A DNA stretch of 64,000 nucleotides from NCBI RefSeq assembly GCF_008369445.1, contig NZ_VTWH01000003.1, positions 1 through 64,000 on the forward strand, written 5' to 3'. The notes beneath the pieces are model-generated. The model was given only the letters and a program-made list of their open reading frames with translations. It had not been told where the DNA came from and did no database searches. The translations under genes and the position numbers were made by a program. Shown here one piece after another: positions 8,654-16,889 of this stretch; position 1 is the stretch's first letter; each line of letters starts with the position of its first letter. Origin of the DNA: Aureimonas fodinaquatilis (GTDB lineage Bacteria; Pseudomonadota; Alphaproteobacteria; Rhizobiales; Rhizobiaceae).

Positions 8654-8665
8654 ATCATGTATGAT
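8654..8665. promoter_or_regulatory. Short palindrome in divergent promoter region
   Basis: ATCAT-GT-ATGAT is a perfect dyad in the AT-rich 145-base gap between the ABC importer operon (minus) and the FAH-family gene (plus). Its position suits an operator for the GntR-type regulator at 5049. The evidence is position and symmetry only. Confidence 0.35.
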
Positions 8666-8694
8666 TTTCGTGTCGGCCATATAGGACACTATCC

Positions 8695-9399
8695 ATGTCA
8701 TCGGAAAAATTCGTCATTGCCCCAGCCGTTCCGGGGTCCCTGCCTGTTAACGGTACCGAGAAGAAATTTCCGGTGCGCCGCATCTACTGCATTGGAAGAA
8801 ACTTCGTTGCGCATGTGGAGGAGATGGGGGGCACCGCTGAAACCCGTCCGCCATATATATTTCAGAAGCCCAACGACAGTCTTGTCCCCAATGGAGCCTC
8901 TATTCCATACCCAACCATGACGGATGATTTCCATTATGAGCTGGAGCTGGTTGTTGCTTTGAAATCAGGTGGATACAATATCAGTGAGGAAGACGCGCTA
9001 TCCCATATCTACGGATATGGCATAGGACTGGATATGAGCCGCCGCAAGGTTTTCGGCGAAGGGCTGGATCAGCGGCCGTCCGAACTTCTCAAATCTTTTG
9101 ATCATTCGTGCCCGTGTGGCACGCTTTACCCTGTTGAACAGGTTGGTCACATCAAGTCCGGCAAGATTCAACTGAAAGTCGATGGCGAAATTCGTCAGGA
9201 TTCAGACTTGAACCTGATGGTATGGCCCATACCGAAAATCATATCGATCATATCGAAATACTACTCCCTGGAAGCTGGCGATATCATCCTCACCGGCACG
9301 CCACACGGCGTAGGGCCGGTTGTTCCGGGAAACACCATCGTGGGAACGATCGAGGGACTGTCACCTCTGGAAATTCACATCACCGAGCCAGTTGCCTGA
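8695..9399 (+). CDS. Fumarylacetoacetate hydrolase (FAH) family protein
   Basis: The 234-residue enzyme belongs to the FAH fold, whose members cleave C-C bonds of 1,3-diketo acids (fumarylpyruvate hydrolase, acylpyruvase) or hydrate/decarboxylate related acids. Diagnostic features are the GRNF..H motif near residue 30 (IYCIGRNFVAHVEEMG), the KP..S loop (FQKPNDSLVPNG), the metal-binding acidic cluster FHYELELVVAL and GDIILTGTPHGVGPV near the C-terminus. AGGA lies nine bases before the ATG. The next gene starts 24 bases downstream, so the two are co-transcribed, divergent from the ABC importer. Confidence 0.9.
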   Translation: MSSEKFVIAPAVPGSLPVNGTEKKFPVRRIYCIGRNFVAHVEEMGGTAETRPPYIFQKPNDSLVPNGASIPYPTMTDDFHYELELVVALKSGGYNISEEDALSHIYGYGIGLDMSRRKVFGEGLDQRPSELLKSFDHSCPCGTLYPVEQVGHIKSGKIQLKVDGEIRQDSDLNLMVWPIPKIISIISKYYSLEAGDIILTGTPHGVGPVVPGNTIVGTIEGLSPLEIHITEPVA

Positions 9400-9423
9400 A
9401 CCTGACGAGCCAAGGATGACAGC

Positions 9424-11259
9424 GTGACCAGAGCAGAAATCTTCACCACTCGCCCCGAATTGCATGGAACATTCGGGGTTGCCGCCTCCACTCACTGGAT
9501 AGCAACTGCGGTTGCCATGAGCATTCTGGAGCGCGGCGGCAACGCATTTGATGCGGCGGCGGCGGGTGGTTTCGTTCTGCAGATCGTCGAACCTCATCTC
9601 AATGGACCCGGTGGTGAGGTGCCCATTCTCATCTACAGCCAGAACGAGCGGAAAATCAGGGTCATCTGCGGTCAAGGGACATCGCCTGCCGCCGCAACGC
9701 AGCAGCATTTCGATGCTCTCGGCCTCGACATCATGCCGGGTACGGGGTTGCTGCCTGCCTGTGTGCCGGGCGCATTTGATGCCTGGATGCTGATGCTGCG
9801 CGACTATGGCACAATGTCCGTGCGCGACGTTCTCGCTCCCGCCATTTCCTACGCTGAAAACGGGTTTCCACTGGTTTCCAAAATTGTCGATGCAATGGAC
9901 TCTGTTGCCGAAATGTTTGCCACTCATTGGGCAACATCGGCAGCAATTTATCCCGGCCCGGGCAACATGCCGCGTGCGGGGGATTTGTTTCGCAACCCCG
10001 ACATAGCTGCGACTTACAGTAGAATAGTGGGCGAGGCGGAATCGGTACGCGGTGATCGAGCGGCGCAGATCGATTCAGCTCGACGGGCCTGGTATCAGGG
10101 CTTTGTCGCCGAGGCAATTGACGGCTACTATCAATCTGCAAGCGTTATGGATTCCAGTGGCCACCACAATAGCGGGCTATTGTCCGGTCAGGATCTGGCC
10201 AGTTGGACGGCCACTTACGAAGACCCGGCCACACTGGATTATCACGGTCACACGATCGCCAAATGTGGAGCGTGGTCGCAAGGCCCGGTGCTGTTGCAGC
10301 AATTGTCCATTCTGTCAAAAACGTCCATTGCAGACATGGCGCACGGCAGCGCAGAATTCGTTCATACCGTGGTGGAATCTGCCAAACTGGCATTTGCTGA
10401 CCGCGAGGCTTGGTATGGTGACTCCGCCGCGCAGCCCCTGGATCTACAAGCAGCACTTTCGGATGACTACGCCATTCAAAGACGAGGCATGATCGGTAAC
10501 ACCGCTTCTCTGGAGTTGCGGCCCGGCCGCATTGCAAATGCAGAGCCGAGATTGCCCAGGACCCGGCTTGTGCAGGATTCAGCCAGCACTCTCAAAGTGG
10601 CCGGGGTGGGTGAGCCGACCGTCGCAGGCGATGGCAGCCCTACCACCGACAGTCATGGAACTTTACGGGGCGATACTTGCCATATTGATGTGATTGACCG
10701 TTGGGGCAATATGGTTTCCGCAACCCCCAGCGGCGGATGGTTTCAAGCCAGCCCGGTCGTGCCTGGACTGGGCTTCAATATCACTACCCGTGGTCAGATG
10801 TTCTGGTTGGAACCGGGCTTGCCAAGTTCGATTGCACCCAACAGACGCCCCAGAACAACACTCACGCCATCCATGGCATTGCGGGATGGCCAACCTTACT
10901 TGGCATGGGGCACTCCCGGCGGTGATCAGCAGGATCAATGGTCCCTGTTGTTCCTGCTTCACCACCTTCACCACGGCATGAACCTGCAAGAGGCCATTGA
11001 CGCCCCGGCCTTCCATTCGGAGCATTGGTCCAGCTCATTCTGGCCAAGGGAAGCTGCACCCAACAAGCTGGTCATGGAAGGGCGGTTCAGTCCGGATACG
11101 CTGAATGCGTTGCGCAATATGGGGCATGATGTTCATGTCGGTGGGCCGTGGTCTGAAGGTCGCCTCAGCGCCTGCACTCAAGAGCTTCACGGTTCCACCC
11201 GATTTTTGAAAGCCGGAGCCAATGCACGCGGCATGCAGGGATATGCGGCCGGACGCTAG
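9424..11259 (+). CDS. Gamma-glutamyltransferase family Ntn-hydrolase
   Basis: The 611-residue proenzyme starts with GTG and AAGGA lies upstream. It shows the GGT fold: ERGGNAFDAAAAGGFVLQIVEPHLNGPGGE in the large subunit and the self-cleavage site GDTCHIDVIDRWGNMVS, with Thr418 as predicted nucleophile. The small subunit has RPRTTLTPSMALRDGQP and WGTPGGDQQDQW. No signal peptide is visible, so the enzyme is probably cytoplasmic, unlike classical periplasmic GGT. The family also contains oxamate amidohydrolase and acylases. Pairing with an FAH-family hydrolase and an importer suggests catabolism of an imported amide or gamma-glutamyl compound. Confidence 0.87.
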   Translation: MTRAEIFTTRPELHGTFGVAASTHWIATAVAMSILERGGNAFDAAAAGGFVLQIVEPHLNGPGGEVPILIYSQNERKIRVICGQGTSPAAATQQHFDALGLDIMPGTGLLPACVPGAFDAWMLMLRDYGTMSVRDVLAPAISYAENGFPLVSKIVDAMDSVAEMFATHWATSAAIYPGPGNMPRAGDLFRNPDIAATYSRIVGEAESVRGDRAAQIDSARRAWYQGFVAEAIDGYYQSASVMDSSGHHNSGLLSGQDLASWTATYEDPATLDYHGHTIAKCGAWSQGPVLLQQLSILSKTSIADMAHGSAEFVHTVVESAKLAFADREAWYGDSAAQPLDLQAALSDDYAIQRRGMIGNTASLELRPGRIANAEPRLPRTRLVQDSASTLKVAGVGEPTVAGDGSPTTDSHGTLRGDTCHIDVIDRWGNMVSATPSGGWFQASPVVPGLGFNITTRGQMFWLEPGLPSSIAPNRRPRTTLTPSMALRDGQPYLAWGTPGGDQQDQWSLLFLLHHLHHGMNLQEAIDAPAFHSEHWSSSFWPREAAPNKLVMEGRFSPDTLNALRNMGHDVHVGGPWSEGRLSACTQELHGSTRFLKAGANARGMQGYAAGR

Positions 11260-11273
11260 TCGCCCGACCAATC

Positions 11274-11312
11274 TGCGCAAAACCGCTCCGCACTTTTGCT
11301 GAAATTGCTTAG
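11274..11312 (+). repeat. 39-bp direct repeat, copy 1
   Basis: TGCGCAAAACCGCTCC...TTTTGCTGAAATTGCTTAG. It is repeated 62 bases downstream with few changes. It lies in the gap between the GGT-family and OpgD genes. Confidence 0.75.
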
Positions 11313-11335
11313 GCATCTCTATGGTCGCAATTTCC

Positions 11336-11374
11336 TGCGCAAAACCGCTACACACTTTTGCTAAAATTGCTCTA
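11336..11374 (+). repeat. 39-bp direct repeat, copy 2
   Basis: TGCGCAAAACCGCTAC...TTTTGCTAAAATTGCTCTA. It is nearly identical to the copy at 11274 and appears to be a short rhizobial-type intergenic repeat. Confidence 0.75.
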
Positions 11375-11484
11375 GATGAACCCGTTGGCCATTTTGATGC
11401 CCTGTTTACCGGGTTTCTGACCCGGCAAGGGCGACAATTTGTCGTCAGCCAGAGTCATTTTAATTTCTGAGGTGATGGGGTCGT

Positions 11485-13089
11485 ATGACATATTTGAACA
11501 GACGGCAATTTCTGTATTCGTCAGCAGCCTTGGCCGCTCTTTCAGCAATATCGCCCCATCAGGCAAGCGCATTGACCAATGCGGATCTGGGTGAGCCATT
11601 CGACTTCACCTATGAAGCCCTGGTCGAACGCGCCAGAGAAGCGGCCGCAAAGCCCTATGTTGCTCCCTACCGCCCAATGCCGGAAGTCGTGCAGGAAATC
11701 GACTATGATGCACATGGCAAGCTGAAATTCAAAACCGATTTCGCTCCGTTCTCCGGCAGTGGCGGCGCCTATCCGGCAACATTTTTCCACTTGGGCCAGT
11801 TCTTCGGCAAAGCCGTGGCCATGCATGTTGTGGTCAACGGTGTGGCCCGCCGCATTGAATATTCGCCGGAGCTTTTCAAAATGCCGCAGGACAGTCCGGC
11901 ACATCGGCTGCCTGCCGATTCCGGGTTTGCCGGGTTCCGCTTGCAGGAATGGCACGGCGCGGACGATTGGCGCACTCAGGATTGGGTCGCATTTCTCGGA
12001 GCATCCTATTTCAGGGCTATCGGCGCTTCCGGCCAATATGGCCTTTCGGCACGCGGCGCGGTCATCAATGCCGCAGTTCCCGATATGGTTGAAGAGTTTC
12101 CCGACTTTACCGAATTCTACATCGACGAGGCGGAAGATCCTGAAAACCCGGTCGTCATATGCGCTCTGCTCAGCGGTCCAAGCATTTCCGGTGCATTTCG
12201 TTTTTCCATTCGCCGTGGACTGGAACGTACCAAAGGCGTCGTGATGGATGTGGAGTCACAACTCTTCCTTCGGGAGGATGTTGAGCGGCTGGGGCTTATG
12301 CCGCTGACTTCGATGTTCTGGTACGGCGAATATGGCAGAGAGCGCATGCGCGACTGGCGGCCTGAAGTGCATGATTCAGATGGCTTTGCCATGTGGACGG
12401 CCAATGGTGAGCGCTTGTGGCGGCCTTTGAACAATCCACCCTACGCAACAATTTCGGCCTTTTCTGACGAAAATCCGCGGGGCTTCGGGTTGTTGCAGCG
12501 CGACCGTAACTTTGATCACTATCAGGATGGGGTGATGTATGACCGCAGGCCAAGTCTGTGGGTCGAACCTCTTGCTCCCCTGGGAAGAGGTTATGTCGAG
12601 CTGCTGGAAATTCCGACCGATGATGAGATCCACGACAATATCGGCCTGTTCTGGGTTCCCGAAGATCCGGCACTGAAGGGCGCGGAATACAAGCTGCACT
12701 ATCGTCTGCACTGGTTGGACAATGAGCCATATCCTGCAGAAAACATCGCCCAGACCGTTGGCACACGTATGGGCCGAGGCGGTGAACCGGGCAAACCGCG
12801 CCCCGATAACCTGTTCAAGTTCGTCATTGATTTCGACCGACCTTCGGTCATGACTCAGATACCCTATGGAATATTCCCTGAGGTGATCGTCAGCACCTCT
12901 GCCGGACGGGTTATCCGCACTTTTGCCGAACCGGTGCCGAATGGAAATATCTGGCGCGCAACCATAGACCTTGAAATCATGCCTGACGAAATCGCCGAAA
13001 TGCGCGCTTATCTGGAATTGGACGGCAAACCACTGACTGAAACCTGGCTTTACCAGTTCGACAGCCGCAATGTTCTGGCCTCCGGCTAG
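11485..13089 (+). CDS. opgD: Periplasmic glucan biosynthesis protein OpgD/OpgG
   Basis: The 534-residue protein belongs to the MdoG/OpgG family, which shapes the backbone of osmoregulated periplasmic glucans in the periplasm. Family text includes EALVERAREAAAKPY, FHLGQFFGKAVAMHVV, SGFAGFRLQEWHGADDWRTQ, SYFRAIGASGQYGLSARG and ENPRGFGLLQRDRNFDHYQD. The N-terminus carries a twin-arginine signal (NRRQFLYSSAALAALSA), which favours OpgD over the Sec-exported OpgG. No opgH glucosyltransferase lies nearby. The start is preceded by GAGGTGATGGGG. A beta-barrel gene follows 35 bases downstream. Confidence 0.9.
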   Translation: MTYLNRRQFLYSSAALAALSAISPHQASALTNADLGEPFDFTYEALVERAREAAAKPYVAPYRPMPEVVQEIDYDAHGKLKFKTDFAPFSGSGGAYPATFFHLGQFFGKAVAMHVVVNGVARRIEYSPELFKMPQDSPAHRLPADSGFAGFRLQEWHGADDWRTQDWVAFLGASYFRAIGASGQYGLSARGAVINAAVPDMVEEFPDFTEFYIDEAEDPENPVVICALLSGPSISGAFRFSIRRGLERTKGVVMDVESQLFLREDVERLGLMPLTSMFWYGEYGRERMRDWRPEVHDSDGFAMWTANGERLWRPLNNPPYATISAFSDENPRGFGLLQRDRNFDHYQDGVMYDRRPSLWVEPLAPLGRGYVELLEIPTDDEIHDNIGLFWVPEDPALKGAEYKLHYRLHWLDNEPYPAENIAQTVGTRMGRGGEPGKPRPDNLFKFVIDFDRPSVMTQIPYGIFPEVIVSTSAGRVIRTFAEPVPNGNIWRATIDLEIMPDEIAEMRAYLELDGKPLTETWLYQFDSRNVLASG

Positions 13090-13124
13090 ACAGACACCTG
13101 AAACCAGGCACCCGGCCTGACAGA

Positions 13125-14396
13125 ATGTCGCAGAAATTGTTGAGTTTTTGCAACGGCTTGTGGTGGATAATTGAAATCCCATTTCGTGATTTGCCGCGCG
13201 TTCTGACGCGCGGCATGGTGCGCGCAAACCCTCTGATGGATGACAGAGCACTGACGCCCAAATTCCTCACCCTGTCCGGATGTGCATTGCTCCTTGCATT
13301 GCCATTTTCGCCTGCCAGCGCCGGTGAGCACACCGATTCTGCGCTGCGGCAGCACCATGTCCTGAGCGAGAGACAAGGGCGCATGGCACGCGATATGGGG
13401 CGCAGCCACATTCAGCGGCTGACAAACCGAATGGAGTGGCTCCGAGACAATTCCGGCGGCTCCAGCGGGTTTGATTTCAAATTGAAATCTCATGCTCCTG
13501 CGGCGGATATCAGCGATATGGAACGCCAGTGGCGCGAGATGGATGAGCGCCATCCTGCCGGGACGGGTGATGACGTTAACAGTGCCAGCCCGAAAGCAGA
13601 GGCGCTGAAAGCGCAACGCAAGTTTGCCGACGAAGGAATTTCACTCTGGTCTCAAGGTTCGGTCGATTTTGCCCGTCATGGCAATGGCATGCTGGATCTT
13701 GATCGAACCAATGCCGGCCTTGGAACAGGCCTGGACGTCGTTCTTTCCCGCAATCTCAATCTTGGTCTGGGATTGGAGTTCGACAGGGCGTTTGGCGAAG
13801 CCGGAGAAGATATGCGAGTGCGCGGCCAAAGCTACGGCGCGGCATTTTACGGAAGCTATGCGCCAACCGGGCAGACGTTTGTCGATGTTGCTGTGGGGGC
13901 ATCGCATATCAATTTTTCCAATACGCTTTATTTGCCGGGCGAGCACGACATGACATCGGCGCCAAGACTTGCCTTGCAAGGGTTTGGATCCTTGTCGGTC
14001 GGCTATGAACACCGACAGGGTGATTTTGTGCTTTCGCCATATGGACGAATTGAGGTGGCCCGCACCGATTTTGGCGATATGGCGGAGTGGGCGGTGATGG
14101 AAGCTGAAGGCCAGCAGCAGGACCGCAACCTGGCTGTTGTGGCTTTGCGCGGCGAGTATGCCATTCATCTGGATAACGCAACGCTGCGCCCAGGCGCACG
14201 GGCAGAGTGGGGCCGCGAGGCTGCTGAGCTGGCAGGTGGCGGCGTTGTGGCTGTTGACCGACGGGAACTGATGGTTGCTCCCGGCTTGAATGCGGATTTC
14301 GGTGAAGACTGGTCCGGAGGGGTCGAGTATCAAAACCGGCTTGTGGGAAGCGACCGGACCGAACGGTTTTCGCTGCGGCTTGGCCGCAGTTTCTAA
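13125..14396 (+). CDS. Outer-membrane beta-barrel protein with autotransporter-like barrel and short N-terminal region
   Basis: The frame is 423 residues. A signal peptide is best read from an internal start (MDDRALTPKFLTLSGCALLLALPFSPASAGE, ATG at 13236), so the true start may be 13215 or 13236. After it comes about 100 residues of charged, helical sequence (RQGRMARDMGRSHIQRLTNRM). Then follows a barrel of about 240 residues with alternating aromatic strands (GAAFYGSYAPTGQTFVDVAV, DFVLSPYGRIEVARTDFGD) ending in LRLGRSF, with the terminal Phe needed for BAM insertion. The barrel resembles the autotransporter translocator domain but lacks a long passenger. Its closeness to opgD is unexplained. 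Confidence 0.72.
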   Translation: MSQKLLSFCNGLWWIIEIPFRDLPRVLTRGMVRANPLMDDRALTPKFLTLSGCALLLALPFSPASAGEHTDSALRQHHVLSERQGRMARDMGRSHIQRLTNRMEWLRDNSGGSSGFDFKLKSHAPAADISDMERQWREMDERHPAGTGDDVNSASPKAEALKAQRKFADEGISLWSQGSVDFARHGNGMLDLDRTNAGLGTGLDVVLSRNLNLGLGLEFDRAFGEAGEDMRVRGQSYGAAFYGSYAPTGQTFVDVAVGASHINFSNTLYLPGEHDMTSAPRLALQGFGSLSVGYEHRQGDFVLSPYGRIEVARTDFGDMAEWAVMEAEGQQQDRNLAVVALRGEYAIHLDNATLRPGARAEWGREAAELAGGGVVAVDRRELMVAPGLNADFGEDWSGGVEYQNRLVGSDRTERFSLRLGRSF

Positions 14397-14534
14397 GCAT
14401 TCCTCGACCGGGCGGACATGTTTCAGAGTCAGGATCGCCCGGTCATCGCGCTGCACTGCTCAATTCCTCAAGTTACACCATGCTGCAATTGTGAAAACCG
14501 ACTGTTGCCGTGTTGCATCAAAATCGCGTGCGCT

Positions 14535-14561
14535 AAAACATGATAAAAGAAATCATGTTTT
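14535..14561. promoter_or_regulatory. Candidate RirA IRO box 1 (inverted repeat)
   Basis: AAAACATGAT and ATCATGTTTT are perfect 10-base arms around seven bases. The core is TGA-N9-TCA (14541-14555), as in RirA iron-responsive operators. It lies upstream of the TonB-dependent receptor gene, a typical iron-repressed target. Confidence 0.6.
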
Positions 14562-14567
14562 ATTTCT

Positions 14568-14582
14568 TGATAATAAGACTCA
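14568..14582. promoter_or_regulatory. Candidate RirA IRO box 2
   Basis: TGATAATAAGACTCA is a second TGA-N9-TCA match, 12 bases after the first and in the same AT-rich promoter region. A single match would be expected by chance at many places in a 64-kb window. The tandem arrangement before an iron-uptake gene gives it weight. Confidence 0.5.
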
Positions 14583-14718
14583 TATTTTGTAGTGCCTGTT
14601 TCATAGGCATCGCCGATGCCTTCCGGAAATTCAGTAAGAGTTCGGACCCAGGTGCTTGACGTCGCCTTCCACAGGCGCGGTCGATGACCTGCGCCCGCAA
14701 ACTGGGGGACGTCTTGAA

Positions 14719-16839
14719 ATGAGCTATAGGCAATCAAAATCGATATTGCTTGCCTGCACGGCTGTTCTAACCTTGTCGCAAGCATCTGCAGTTCTGGCCC
14801 AAACCGCCACCACCGCTGCAGAGGGTGCTTCGCAAGGCGCTCAGGCACCGGCAGCAAACAGTGTTTATCTCTCCACCGTAACGGTTCAATCAGCCCAGGG
14901 TGTGGACCCGTATCTGGTCCCCGGCGCAACCAGCGTCATTACCGCTGATGAAATTGAGCAGTTTGGTGGCAAGAACATTGATGATGTGCTGCGGGCCACG
15001 CCGGGCGTTTTCACGCGTGACAACGTGCAAAATCCCGGTGTTGCGGTCAATATTCGCGGTCTGGAAGGTTCCGGCCGTGTCAACATGATGATTGATGGCG
15101 TTCGGCAGAACTTCCGCTTCACCGGACATGAGGCGCAGGGCCTTGTCTATGTTGATCCGGCATTTTTGGCCGGTGTGGATGTCAATCGCGGTTATGTATC
15201 GGGTGTAGGCGGCGGCAATGCATTGGCTGGCTCCGTCAACTTCCGCACCTGGGATGTGGATGACCTGATCAAGGACGGCAAGAATTACGGCGGCTTCCTT
15301 TCGGCAACCTACGGCACCAACAAGGCCGGCTGGTCGGAATCTGCCGTTGGTGCCTATCGTTTCAACGAAACATTCGGTTTTCTGGGTGGTATCAGCAAGC
15401 GTGACCCGGGGAATTACGACAATGGCAATGGCCAGACAGTGCCATTCACCGAATCGGATGAAATTGCCGGTCTGCTGAAGTTTGAATTCACGCCCAATGC
15501 GGAACACAGCCTGAAATTCGGCGCCAACCTGTTGAACGATGATTTTCTGGCGAACTCCTATTACCAGACCATCAAATCGCGCATTTTCAATCTCGGCTAT
15601 TCCTGGGATCCGACAGACAATGATCTGATTGAGTTTCGTGCCAATGCTTACCGCACGCAGCTGAACATGGATTATGACTACAGCCCGCAATTTGCCACGG
15701 GTGGCGCGGCGGCCGGGCGCGAAATTGAAAACACCGGAACGGGTTTCGACATTTCCAACACGTCGCGGTTTGAACTGGGCGGCGTTGCAGTTCGCGCCAA
15801 TTACGGCGTTGAATATTTCTCCGACAATTATGATGTGGTCAACAGTGCTACAGTTCCGGGCGCCGGCGTGAATGGCAGTGGTGAAAACAGCAATTACAGC
15901 ATCTTTTCCTCCACCACATTGAGCTATGGCATTGCCGACCTGATCCTGGGGCTGCGCTATGACGGCTACACACTGGAAGGCGATGGCGCTGTCACAGCCA
16001 GCAATCCTTTGGGAATGCCGGCCGGACCATATTCGGTTGATCGCTCCGGTGGACGGGTCAACCCAAGCGTAACTCTGGCGCTGCGCCCTGTGGACTGGTT
16101 CCAGCCATATGTCACCTATGCTCAGACATCCCGGCCGCCAACCATCAGCGAAACCTTTGTCGGCGGCTCCCATCCGGGCAGCTCCGCACGTATGTCGTTC
16201 TTCCCGAATCCATTCCTGAAGCCGGAAATTTCCAAGGGCTGGGAAGTGGGTGCCAACATTGTATTTGATGCGCTGATTGTTCCGGAAGACAGCTTTCGCC
16301 TGAAGGCCAATTACTTCAACAACCAGATTCAGGATTACATTGTTGCCAGCTTCGTTGGCGGCACGCACTTTGCCAACGTGCCAGGCTCATCCACTGTGCA
16401 GGGCGTGGAAATTCAGGCAGCTTATGACACTGGTCGCTTCTTCGGCAGTCTGGCTTATACGCACACAGATTCCGAGCTGCCATCGCAGGCCAACGGTTTC
16501 GGTGCGCAAAGCTATGTGCCCGACGATGTGTTCACGGCAACAATCGGTGCGCGGTTCTTTGAAGAGCGCCTGACGGTAGGCGCGCGCGCTTACGCGGTAT
16601 CACGCAGCTATGTGGGTGAAGTGAATGTCCCCTCAGGCGTTTCGCCATACGAGCCGGGCTACGAACTTGTCGACCTGTTCGGAAACTACAAGTTCGACAA
16701 TGGCATTGAGCTCTCCGGCAATATCACCAATCTGTTCGATGAAGCATACACCCCGGCACTCAGCACGCCGCCCGGTGGAAGCGACATTGAAACAGGCCGG
16801 GGCCGCACGTTCTTCATGACGGCCAAGTTCAATTTCTGA
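14719..16839 (+). CDS. TonB-dependent outer-membrane receptor, haemin/haemoglobin type
   Basis: The 706-residue protein has a signal peptide (SKSILLACTAVLTLSQASAVLAQ) and a plug domain (DEIEQFGGKNIDDVLRATPG, VAVNIRGLEGSGRVNMMIDG). A 22-strand-type barrel follows, ending in GRGRTFFMTAKFNF. The stretch SRPPTISETF...GGSHPG...FFPNPFLKPE resembles the FRAP...His...NPNL box of haem receptors, with a histidine between the two motifs. It would bring haem or a haem protein ligand into the periplasm using TonB energy. No HmuTUV genes lie next to it. The start at 14719 follows GGGGGA. Two IRO-like boxes upstream suggest iron repression. Confidence 0.88.
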   Translation: MSYRQSKSILLACTAVLTLSQASAVLAQTATTAAEGASQGAQAPAANSVYLSTVTVQSAQGVDPYLVPGATSVITADEIEQFGGKNIDDVLRATPGVFTRDNVQNPGVAVNIRGLEGSGRVNMMIDGVRQNFRFTGHEAQGLVYVDPAFLAGVDVNRGYVSGVGGGNALAGSVNFRTWDVDDLIKDGKNYGGFLSATYGTNKAGWSESAVGAYRFNETFGFLGGISKRDPGNYDNGNGQTVPFTESDEIAGLLKFEFTPNAEHSLKFGANLLNDDFLANSYYQTIKSRIFNLGYSWDPTDNDLIEFRANAYRTQLNMDYDYSPQFATGGAAAGREIENTGTGFDISNTSRFELGGVAVRANYGVEYFSDNYDVVNSATVPGAGVNGSGENSNYSIFSSTTLSYGIADLILGLRYDGYTLEGDGAVTASNPLGMPAGPYSVDRSGGRVNPSVTLALRPVDWFQPYVTYAQTSRPPTISETFVGGSHPGSSARMSFFPNPFLKPEISKGWEVGANIVFDALIVPEDSFRLKANYFNNQIQDYIVASFVGGTHFANVPGSSTVQGVEIQAAYDTGRFFGSLAYTHTDSELPSQANGFGAQSYVPDDVFTATIGARFFEERLTVGARAYAVSRSYVGEVNVPSGVSPYEPGYELVDLFGNYKFDNGIELSGNITNLFDEAYTPALSTPPGGSDIETGRGRTFFMTAKFNF

Positions 16840-16862
16840 ACGTTTATGACAACGAAAGGCAG

Positions 16863-16886
16863 ATGGCGGTGCAACAGCACCGCCAT
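16863..16886. terminator. Bidirectional terminator hairpin
   Basis: ATGGCGGTGC-AACA-GCACCGCCAT is a perfect 10-base stem between the convergent TonB receptor and glucose dehydrogenase genes. The T-tract on plus is short (TTCC), so termination is likely but not ideal. Confidence 0.65.
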
Positions 16887-16889
16887 TTC

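Larger units (their letters stand above)
14397..14718. other. Regulatory intergenic region upstream of haem receptor (322 bp)
   Basis: It holds a 9-bp stem with a 21-base loop (GACCGGGCG at 14406, CGCCCGGTC at 14436), possibly the end of the barrel-gene transcript. It also holds the two TGA-N9-TCA boxes at 14535-14582. Nothing else gene-like is seen. Confidence 0.5.

Noticed and set aside
9424-11259. Firm call as oxamate amidohydrolase (HpxW)
   Set aside because: Family membership allows it, but no purine or allantoin genes lie nearby, so the specific name is not supported.
12376-13251. 291-residue frame on minus across opgD
   Set aside because: Antisense to a well-supported gene, with shuffled composition and no motif.
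14890-16368. 492-residue frame on minus across the TonB receptor
   Set aside because: It is antisense to a clear receptor gene, has no recognisable domain and arises from codon bias on the other strand.
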